Assembly: GCA_027924585.1 (NCBI GenBank)
Contig: BSBM01000826.1
Span: forward strand, 15,578,001-15,642,000
Direction of reading: 5' to 3'
Origin: Larix kaempferi
Taxonomy: Eukaryota; Streptophyta; Pinopsida; Pinales; Pinaceae
Length of the DNA: 64,000 nt
Made by a program: the position numbers and the translations under genes. The notes beneath the pieces were generated by a model. That model made no database searches, was not told where the DNA came from, and saw nothing but the letters and a program-made list of their open reading frames with translations. Below are positions 12,768-21,113 of this stretch, piece after piece. Each line of letters opens with the position of its first letter. Within the stretch, counting starts at the first letter, position 1.

Positions 12768-13363
12768 TGTTGATGTATATGTAACTTCGGAATGTATTTC
12801 ATATATATATTTATTGTACCCTTATAAGAGATGTGTTATTCCTCTATAAGGAAGTGTCGTCATTTGTATTGAAAAGTGTCGCAAGTAGATTAACTTACCA
12901 ATGGGTTATTAGACTACCTGATGTGGGTGTCGGCCCGATATATATGTAACTGGGGTTATTAGGCTGAGTTAGACGAGTTGACCCCATAAGTAATTAGGCA
13001 GGTCAAGACAAGTATAAATAGAGAGTCGGGATTCTCTATTTTGATCATCTCAGAACTCACTCTTCTCTCACTCAGAAAGTGGCACACATTGGAGGAGGAG
13101 GATCAGCTGCATAGTAGGAGACTATCTATTGTATTTGGTTGTACTTTGGTTGAGCCATTGCTCTATCTATCTCTGAGGAAGTTGTGGGGTTTTTTCACCT
13201 TAGGGTTTTCCCCACGGAAAAATCTGTGTGTCCATTGTCTCATGCTTTTGATTCTTGTGATGCTTGACATGCTTGATATGATTGTTATGCATTGATATAC
13301 TGTACATGTTATTCTCTCAGTGAAGATCCTATAGCATATTGAATTAATGCTTAAAATCTAACA
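12768..13363 (+). repeat. Cop1 5' LTR
   Basis: TGTTGATG...ATCTAACA. A TATAAATA box is at 13013-13020, so transcription should start near 13043-13048. Two GGGTTATTAGA-type motifs lie upstream (near 12902 and 12953). The TATA sequence forms one arm of an inverted repeat, AAATAGAGA at 13016-13024 with TCTCTATTT at 13033-13041. Confidence 0.93.
13013..13041 (+). promoter_or_regulatory. Cop1 TATA box within a palindrome
   Basis: TATAAATA at 13013-13020 is followed by GAGA, an 8-base spacer and the reverse complement of the TATA-GAGA stretch. The stem is 9 bp and perfect. The same feature is at 19171-19199 in the 3' LTR and, with different stem bases, in Cop2, Cop3 and Cop4. Confidence 0.85.
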
Positions 13364-13375
13364 TGGTATCAGAGC
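13364..13375 (+). other. Cop1 primer-binding site
   Basis: TGGTATCAGAGC abuts the LTR end and matches the 3' end of initiator tRNA-Met, the usual copia primer. Confidence 0.93.
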
Positions 13376-13756
13376 TAACCTGAGAAGAAGACACTATGCA
13401 GTTGCGGAAGCTAGGGCTTCTTGTTTTTGGGTTTCTCTCCACAGATTTTGGAAAAGTAATATGATGGATTGACTCTCCTTAGCAAGGTGAATCTATCTGT
13501 CCAATCAGAATTCAATTCTGAGCACTTTCCGTTCTGGCCCTAAAGATTAGGGTTTCCTCAAAAATAGGAATTTCTGAAATCTGAAGACATAGCTGGAAGC
13601 TCCTTGGAAAATCAGAAGTTTGGAGCTTTGGTTCAAGATTTTTGGTTGTGTAGATCTCCGGGAAACTCAAACCCTAATCCGGCACTAGATCCAGTTTTCA
13701 GCAATCAAGTGGTAAGACTCAAATCTTTTTTATTTCCATTTGAAGTACCCTTTAAG

Positions 13757-14655
13757 ATGTCTCACCACACCAAGCTTGAGGATAAGCTTGAAGGAGCTGA
13801 TAACTTCCGAGCATGGAAGTATAGGATTGGGTTAATCCTTGAAGACAATGAGTTGGATACTTATATAAGTGAAGAGGTCCCTGTCCCAGAGGGAGAAGAG
13901 GCTAAGGCTCTTCACAAGAGGAATTTGGTTAAGGCAAAGAGGATCATTGCTGATTCTATTAAAGATCATCTCATCCCCCATGTGTCATCCCTAAAGACAC
14001 CAAAAGAGATGTTTGATTCCTTGACCAAATTATTTGAAGGCAAGAACATAAATCGGAAGATGACCCTGAGGAATCAATTGAAGAATATCAAGATCCAGAA
14101 TGCAGAGACTATGCAGTCATATTTCTCAAGGGTCTCCTAGATAAAAGAACAACTTGAAGCTGTGGGTGAAGATATAGAAAATGGAGAAGTGGTGATGACC
14201 ACTCTTAATGGCCTCCCTAGGTCATGGGATTCCTTCATCCAAGGAATTTGTGCTAGAAAGAAACTTATCTCTTTCAGTAGACTGTGGGAAGAATGCTCAC
14301 AGGAAGAAGTTCGAATTGTAGCCAGAGAAGAAAAGATGGGGAGTGAAGACCAAGCACTCATAGCTCATTCCAAAAGACATGGTGACAAGAAAGCTCACCA
14401 TCATGGCATGAAAGGAAAATATCAGAATCAAAGAGGTAGTCCCAGACATCGAAGGGACATGACCCATGCCGTTGCTATACATGTGATGATAAGGGACACT
14501 ATGCCAGAGATTGCCCTAAGAATAAGAAAGAGGCTACTCACAAGAAGAAGAACTTCAAAAGAAGACATCATGCTCATGCTGCACAGGATGATGAACCTCC
14601 CAGGAAGAGGGCCAGAGAAGATAGTGAAGATTCTTCAAGTGATAAAGAATATGTT
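13757..14655 (+). pseudogene. gag: Cop1 gag (nucleocapsid polyprotein), broken
   Basis: Gag packages the element RNA into virus-like particles. I place the start at ATG 13757 (MSHHTKLEDKLEG), because the Cop4 gag begins with the same residues. The copia gag core follows, with NFRAWKYR near residue 20 and a conserved LNGLPRSWDSF block near 14195. The zinc knuckle CX2CX4HX4C (CYTC...GHYARDC) is at 14473-14514. A TAG at 14138-14140 replaces the Gln codon found in Cop4. A one-base loss around 14467-14472 puts the zinc knuckle and all of pol in another frame than the first half of gag. A basic, Lys-rich stretch and an acidic serine-rich linker lead into protease. Confidence 0.9.
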
Positions 14656-17600
14656 TTGATTTCTGCTCTCACTGGAACCATTACTCATGGAAGTAATAAT
14701 TGGCTCATAGATAGTGGGGCTTCCAAACATATGACAGGATTCAAAGAATCCTTTGTGAATCTATCTGAACATGATTCACCCCACAAGGTGAAGCTTGGAG
14801 ATGACTACCAGTCTCCCATAAAAGGGAGTGGTGAAGCCTCATATCAACTAGACTCTAGAAAGTCTATGAAGATAAAAGATGTACTCTATGTTCTAGGTCT
14901 CAAGAAGAATCTACTCTTAATATCTGCATTGGATGCAAAAGGCATGGGGGTTGCATTTATAGATGGCCAAGTCCTAATGTGCCCTAAGGGTAAGACTATA
15001 GATGATGCAGTTGTGATTGGAGAGCAAGAGGGAGGATTGTACAAATTGAAGGGCCATCCAGAACAAGCCATGGTCCATGATTCTGTAGAGCCAAGTGAAC
15101 TTTGGCATAGAAGGCTTGCACACATGCATTACAGGGCATTACCAATTGCAAGCAAAGCGGTAGAAGGTCTTCCTGAAATCCAGACAAAGCATGAAGGCAT
15201 TTGCAAAGGTCGTGCAAAGGGAAAGAATACAAAGAAGACATTTCCAAGCAGTAAAAGCAAGGCAAAAGGAATCTTGGAGATTATCCACTCTGATGTATGC
15301 GGTCCCATGTCATCCAGTTCTCTGAGTGGGTATATATACTATGTCTCCTTTATTGATGATTTCTCTAGGAAGACTTGGATCTACTTCTTGAAGAACAAAG
15401 ATGAAGTGTTTAACAATTTCAAGGAATTCAAAGCCTTGATAGAAAACCAAACTGACTTGAAGATCAAGATCTTCAGATCTGACAATGGCAGAGAATTTAC
15501 TTCAGGAGACTTCAAGAAGTTATGCAGTGATTCAAGGATTAAGAGGGAGTTGACTACTCCTTACAATCCACAGCAGAATGGGGTTGCCGAGAGAAAGAAT
15601 AGAACAATCATGGAAGCAGCAAGGGCAATGCTTCATGACCAAGACTTACTTAAGCACTTATGGGCTGAAGCAGCAAGGACAGCTGTATATGTGCAGAACA
15701 GAACACCCCATAAGACACTTGACAACAAAACACCAGAAGAAGTGTTCACTGGTAAGAAACTAGAAGTGAGCCATCTTAGAATATTTGGTTGTCTAGTATA
15801 CACTCACATCCCAAAAGAGAAAAGGTCAAAGTTGGATCCTTCAGGAAAGAAGGGTATATTCGTGGGTTACAGTGAAAGCTTGAAGGCTTACAGAATCTAC
15901 TTCCCTGGATTCAAGAAGATTGACATCAGCAGAGATGTAACATTTGATGAAAGTTCAGCTTATCACAAATCGAGAAAGACACCTGTTGAAGACAATGAAG
16001 AACCCAGAATATCCAGAACACAAGACACCACAATGAATGAAGCAGTTCCTGAAGAAGATCGAGAAATGGAAGATCCACAAAAACCTGTGGATACACCTCG
16101 TGAGAAGAATCCTCACAAGAGGAAACCTACATGGGCTAGAGAGCTCATCCAAGATACAGAGAGATTTGGCATTCCAGAAGAAGAACACAGAGAAAGAAAA
16201 AGGACAAGGTCACATACTAGTTATGTTGCTTTACTTTGTGACATCATGGATAAAGAACCTTCCAGTTATGAAGAAGCTGTAGAAAAGAAAGAGTGGAAGG
16301 ATTCTATGATCGAAGAATACCAATCTATTATGAAGAATGATGTTTGGGATGTGGTCCCAAGACTAGATGGGAAGTCTGTGGTAACTTCCAAGTGGATCTA
16401 TAAGGTCAAGCATGCTGCAGACGGTAGCATCGAGAAATACAAAGCTAGGTTTGTAGCTCGTGGCTTCTCCCAGAAAGAAGGAATTGATTATGAAGAGACT
16501 TTCGCTCCTGTGGCCAGATACACTTCCATTAGATCAGTACTTGCTCTGGCTGCAGTGATGAAATGGAAGGTACACCAGATGGATGTCAAGATAGCCTTCT
16601 TGAATGGTGTAGTTGAAGAGGAAGTGTACGTGGAGCAGCCACTCGGGTTTGAGACACATGATAGAGGAACACATGTGTGCAAACTGAAGAAAGCCCTGTA
16701 TGGTTTGAAATAGGCACCCAGGACCTGGTATGGCAGGATAGATGGCTTCCTATCCAGTTTGGGCTTTACCAAGAGTAAAGCAGATTCCAACCTTTAGTAC
16801 AAGGTTGAGGAGGGCAATCCAGTGATACTACTATTGTATGTGGATGACCTGTTTCTGACAGGTGAGGATAGACTAATTACCAACACAAAGAGGAAGCTAG
16901 CTGCTGAGTTCGAGATGAAGGACTTGGGTATGATGCATTACTTTCTTGGTATGGAGGTGTGGCAGAGTGCAGATGGGATCTTCCTTGGACAAGGGAAGTA
17001 TGCAGTAAAGATCCTAAAGAGCTTTGGGATGATGGACTGCAAGGCCATGGCCACACCTATCGCATCGAACCTGAAGCTTCTGTGTGATGCTTCTTCTGAG
17101 TCGGTTGATGCTACGATGTATCGTCAGATGATTGGGTCCTTGATGTACCTGACGAATACAAGGCCAGACTTTTGCTTTGTGGTGAACACCTTGAGCTAGT
17201 ATCTGACAGATCTGAGACATGTTCACCTGATAGCTGCAAAGCATGTTTTGAGGAAGCTGAAGGGTACACTGGATTATGGGCTCAAGTATGAGGCGAATCA
17301 AAAGTTTAACCTGGAGGGTTATGTTGATTCGGATTGGGTAGGCAGTGCCATTGATCGGAAGAGCACTTCGGGGCGCTGCTTCAGTTTGGGATCAGGTGTG
17401 ATCTCTTGGTTTAGCAGGAAGCAATCCTGTGTGGCACTGAGTACAGCTGAAGCAGAGTATGTCGCAGCTTGTTCAGCTAGTTGTGAGGCAGTATGGCTTA
17501 GGAAGCTACTGTCTGATTTATTTGATCTCCCGTTGGATGCTACTGGTATCTTCTGTGATAGCCAGAGTTGTGTGAAGTTGTCAGAGAACCCAGTGTTCCA

Positions 17601-17799
17601 TGACAGGTCGAAGCACATTGAGATCAAGTTTCACTATATTAGGGATATGGTGCAGAGAGGAGCTGTGAAGCTCCTGTATGTTGCGACAGATGAGCAGATA
17701 GCTGATGTGTTGACCAAGCCACTTGCCAGAGTGAAGTTTGAATACTTCAGAGGGAGACTTGGTGTACTTCAGATCGAGATGCCTTCCAGAGGGAAGTGA
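14656..17799 (+). pseudogene. pol: Cop1 pol: protease, integrase, RT, RNase H; three stops
   Basis: Order and motifs are typical of copia. The aspartic protease DSGA has its Asp at 14710, and GAG-pre-integrase HRRLAH follows near 15107. The integrase DD35E triad is at 15292, 15481 and 15589. Reverse transcriptase has MDVK at 16579 and YVDD at 16837; RNase H has YVDSDW near 17323, STAEAEY near 17440 and FCDSQS near 17552. Defects are TAG at 16711, 16795 and 17197, and an Arg where the integrase zinc-binding CX2C needs its second Cys (near 15211). The first codon of the open stretch is TTG, so translation must come from gag as a fusion, as in other copia elements. The final stop is at 17797-17799. 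Confidence 0.93.
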
Positions 17800-17814
17800 T
17801 GAAGTCCGGAGACA

Positions 17815-18262
17815 CAGATGCACACTGGGCCATTCTTGCATGGTGGCAGGTTAGTCCTCCCATGGCAGGATGTAAGGGCCGAGCCATTCTTACATGGTGG
17901 TAGGTTGGTCCTCCCATGGTAAGATGTAAGTGCTGGGCCATTCTCACATGGTGGCAAGTTAGTCCTCCTGTGGTGAGATGTAAGTGCTGGGCCATTCTCA
18001 CATAGTGGTAGGTTAGTCCTCCTATGGTGAGATATAAGTGCTGAAGCCTTTCCGACATGATAGTAGGTTGGTCCTCTCATGGTCATTGATGTAAGTGCTG
18101 GGCCTTTCCGACATGGTGGTAGGGTGGTCCTCCCATGGTCGTTGATGTAAGTGTTGTGCCTTTCCGACAAGGTGGTAGGATGGTCCTCCCATGGTCGTTG
18201 ATGTCAGTGCTGTGAGCCTTTCCCAGATGGTAGTAGGTTGGTCATCCCATGCTGGTGAGTGT
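17815..18262 (+). repeat. Cop1 3' tail: about eight 54-57-bp tandem units
   Basis: Units repeat the words GATGTAAGTGCTGGGCC, CATGGTGGTAGG and TCCTCCCATGG. GATG occurs at 17869, 17923, 17977, 18031, 18088, 18144 and 18200 (the 18031 unit has GATA). The first unit can fold ATGTAAG with CTTACAT. The array sits between the pol stop and the PPT; minus-strand open frames across it are by-products of the repeat. Cop4 has a related array at 49635-49890. Confidence 0.9.
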
Positions 18263-18344
18263 AAGTACTGTGTGTGTGCATCTGGGTTGTGCTCCGTGGA
18301 CTATGTGGTGATCTGAAGACATTGATATGACAGTTTGGTACACA

Positions 18345-18455
18345 GGTTTTGCAGAGGCATATAATCAGTCCTGAGATGCTCTTGCCGAGGCAGTGTAATC
18401 AGTCCTGAGAGATCTTGCAGGTTTTGCAGAGGCAGTGTAATCAGTCCTAAGGTGT
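18345..18455 (+). repeat. Cop1 second tail repeat, three units
   Basis: Three copies of a unit containing GAGGCAGTGTAATCAGTCCT (first variant GAGGCATATAATCAGTCCT), separated by TGCTCTTGC-type spacers. The reverse complement occurs three times in Cop4 (49424-49560). Confidence 0.8.
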
Positions 18456-18916
18456 ATCTACTTGATGGCTTGCTCGCAGATGATGATGATGATGATCAGG
18501 TTGATCATGTGATGATATACATCAGTTGGATGTATGGTGAAGTATCAATTTGATACTCTGTGGTCGTGGACAGGTTGTGTAGTGGCATGTAAAAGATCCT
18601 GAGAGATTCGAGAGGTTGAGCTGTGTGCTCATAAAAAGCCTGGGATGCTCTTGCGAGGTTTTGCAGACGCACGTGATGAGTCCTGAGGATTCCACAGTAT
18701 GACCAGTGATGATGAAGACCTATAGGTGGTGGGCCTACATCCAGTATGAAAAAGGACTGGCTTTGTAGAACTTCCTATGACGAGTAGATTCAGAGATTGG
18801 ACGAGATAGCAGTAGCTGTGACTATGATGATGATTCGATGACGATGTATCGATGACGATGATCCAGAGAAGAAGACTTGTGCCCGATGATCTGTGTCGAG
18901 AAATACCTTCCTAGTT

Positions 18917-18925
18917 AAGAGGGAG
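18917..18925 (+). other. Cop1 polypurine tract
   Basis: AAGAGGGAG directly precedes the 3' LTR. The preceding TACCTTCCTAGTT is also kept in Cop2 and Cop4. Confidence 0.9.
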
Positions 18926-19521
18926 TGTTGATGTATATGTAACTTTGGAATGTATTTCATATATATATTTATTGTACCCTTATAAGAGATGTGTTATTTC
19001 TCTATAAGGAAGTGTCGTCATTTGTATTGACAAGTGTCGCAAGTAGATTAACTTGCCGATGGGTTATTAGACTACTTGATGTGGGTGTCGGCCCGATATA
19101 TATGTAACTGGGGTTATTAGGCTGAGTTAGACGAGTCGGCCCCATAAGTAATTAGGCAGGTCAGGACAAGTATAAATAGAGAGTCGGGATTCTCTATTTT
19201 GATCATCTCAGAACTCACTCTACTCTCACTCAGAAAGTGGCGCACATTGGAGGAGGAGGATCAGCTGCATAGTAGGAGACTATCTATTGTATTTGGTTGT
19301 ACTTTGGTTGAGCCATTGCTCTATCTATCTTTGAGGAAGTTGTGGGGTTTTTTCACCTTAGGGTTTTCCCCACGGAAAAATCTGTGTGTCCATTGTCTCA
19401 TGCTTTTGATTCTTGTGATGCTTGACATGCTTGATATGATTGTTATGCATTGATATACTGTACATGTTATTCTCTCAGTGAAGATCCTATAGCATATTGA
19501 ATTAATGCTTAAAATCTAACA
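18926..19521 (+). repeat. Cop1 3' LTR
   Basis: 596 bases, the same length as the 5' LTR, with TATA at 19171-19178. Differences from the 5' LTR fall in the first 470 bases by eye. Confidence 0.93.
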
Positions 19522-19633
19522 CCGTCATCTCTCTCTCTCAGGTTTGTACTAACCCTCAGTTAAGGGTCAGATTGTTCCTATTGAGTGACTTGCCTTTAAG
19601 AGGCGCAGTCTTGTCTAAAAGTTATTTTTTGAG

Positions 19634-19665
19634 TATAAAAGGAAGGTCTACACTCCCAGGTAAGT
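19634..19665 (+). promoter_or_regulatory. LLR3 TATA box and nearby splice donor
   Basis: TATAAAAG at 19634-19641 is followed 18 bases on by CAG|GTAAGT (19657-19665), a near-consensus plant splice donor. The inverted LLR3 copy keeps the same layout (minus strand, TATATAAC then CCCAG|GTAAGT, near 21380-21415). At normal TATA spacing the first exon would be only a few bases, or initiation would fall beside the donor. Confidence 0.6.
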
Positions 19666-19745
19666 TCTCAGACTTGATACTTTACTATTGTTAGAACTTG
19701 GTTTAAAATAGTTTACTACTGCTGCTGATTACATGTTACTGAAGA

Positions 19746-19791
19746 TTTCAACTTTAACACAGGGACCTCTTTGGGAGTGTTAAAGTTGAAA
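19746..19791 (+). repeat. 15-bp inverted repeat reusing the LLR3 terminal sequence
   Basis: Arms TTTCAACTTTAACAC (19746-19760) and GTGTTAAAGTTGAAA (19777-19791) pair perfectly around a 16-base loop. The right arm contains TGTTAAAGTT, identical to the first ten bases of the LTR. The inverted copy retains a shorter stem, CTTTAACAC with GTGTTAAAG. Confidence 0.8.
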
Positions 19792-19940
19792 GAGATGAAA
19801 ATTATTTTTTAAATTTATCTTGCTTAGTTACAGCTGCACTATTATGTTTCTAGTACTTGTTTAGTATTTTATTTTTTGCATTAAAATACATAAAATTTGA
19901 ATTTTTTGTATCAAACCCTAACCTAATCCAAAATTTAACA

Positions 19941-19952
19941 TGGAATCAGAGC
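19941..19952 (+). other. LLR3 primer-binding site
   Basis: TGGAATCAGAGC, one base from the copia PBS, immediately after the LTR end. It suggests that LLR3 is a Ty1/copia-type element primed by initiator tRNA-Met. Confidence 0.8.
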
Positions 19953-21113
19953 TTAGGGCTTGTAGTTAACTTTGTTTTGCACCTAATAGAATCTACATAG
20001 ATCCTAAGGTAAGGGTTTTGAGTATTAACCAACTTGACCTTAAGAGTTTCTTAGTAAAAGTTCATCAAGTTGGCAAGAAGGGTTTGAACATTTGGCCACA
20101 AGAGGAATCAGAGTTGAATGGCCACATACAAGTATTATTTAGATGGAAATAAAAGATGTGGCAGCGGTGCTACTAATCTATATGACATCAGAAAAGAGAT
20201 GATGGAATTAGCAGGCTGTAAACTTGCTCCTTTAAAAGAGGTATGTCAAGTATGACTAGCATTCCTAGAAGGTTTATCTCAGGTATGTATTTTTGAGGTG
20301 AATAAGGAGCCAATCTAACTCTTTATATGTTTAGATCTTGACTTGATCTTTAGTAATCATGGGTTTGCATGATCATGGTACTTTCTAGTTTGATCATTTT
20401 ACTATGAAAGGAGTCTTTTGATTCATTGATCAATGTGATATGAATATGCAGTGCAAAGAAGTTTAGAGTTCATCCATGCATGAAATTATCATGACCTCAT
20501 GTGTTAAATTTCTCATATCTAGGGTTATGATCTAACCTAGATCGTGCTAATGAATGTGTGGTACTGCATGAGGATGATATGATGATGATGATATTGCACA
20601 CTTGAGAAGTACATGTCCAATATGATGACAAGATCAAGATGCGTTGTGATTTCTGCATAAGGGCAGATATAAAGAGGGAGGACTTTCTATCTCAACTTGT
20701 TTGTATTGTCATGGCAATACATATTTTCATGACATGTTGCATATATGTGATTGATATACTCTTGATGGCATCTAGATACTCATCTAGTATATGGATGGAT
20801 GCTAAGACTACGACATTATATGAATTTGATATTGATTATTGCTAACTATCAAATTGAATTTAACTTGAAAGAAAGAGAAGAGGTTTGGACATCCTGTTTA
20901 TGCACAGAGTTAAATGCACAGTTCCAGAGGGAGCTGAGTGCTCGAGTACAGAGGGAGTATGAAGCTCCACAGAATGCAGGATCAGTTATCCTAGATATTC
21001 ATCCTCCCAAGTGTTGGCATAGTGTCAGCAAAAGAGAATCTACCAAGTATTTGTTTGACTTGTTCCTTACTAGAATGGAACAACTGGTAAGATCAGAAAT
21101 CAAGAGGGAGCCA
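19953..21113 (+). mobile_element. LLR3 internal region, largely non-coding relic
   Basis: No gag or pol motif is recognisable. Short open runs, such as one starting ATG near 20118, end at donor-like AAGAG|GTATGT (near 20240) and CTCAG|GTATGT (near 20280). The 20,880-21,110 part contains repeated AGAGGGAG words, as does the non-coding segment of Cop2 (26700-26870). It may be the same kind of exon-intron-like filler. The function is unknown. Confidence 0.5.

Larger units (their letters stand above)
12768..19521 (+). mobile_element. Cop1: full-length Ty1/copia retrotransposon, defective
   Basis: The 6754-base element has 596-base LTRs, PBS, gag, pol in copia order (protease, integrase, reverse transcriptase, RNase H), a 3' tandem-repeat tail and a PPT. 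Flanks CCATC (12763-12767) and CCGTC (19522-19526) fit a 5-bp target duplication with one mutation; the target is the LLR3 LTR. The LTRs differ at about 12 positions (about 2%), 10 of them transitions, so this is a relatively recent insertion. Four in-frame stops and a frameshift make it non-autonomous now. Confidence 0.92.
1751..19940 (+). mobile_element. LLR3 5' LTR, interrupted by two nested insertions
   Basis: The LTR begins TGTTAAAGTTAG at 1751 and ends AAAATTTAACA at 19940; the termini form the inverted repeat TGTTAAA/TTTAACA. A PBS-like TGGAATCAGAGC follows directly, so this is a 5' LTR. Removing the LLR1 solo LTR (2528-11428) and Cop1 (12768-19521), each with one copy of its target duplication, leaves about 2525 bases. 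That agrees with the uninterrupted inverted copy at 21114-23544 (2431 bases). A second plus-strand copy at 38022-38986 lacks both insertions and shows the empty site of the LLR1 insertion. That copy may be the other LTR of the same element (inference). Confidence 0.8.
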
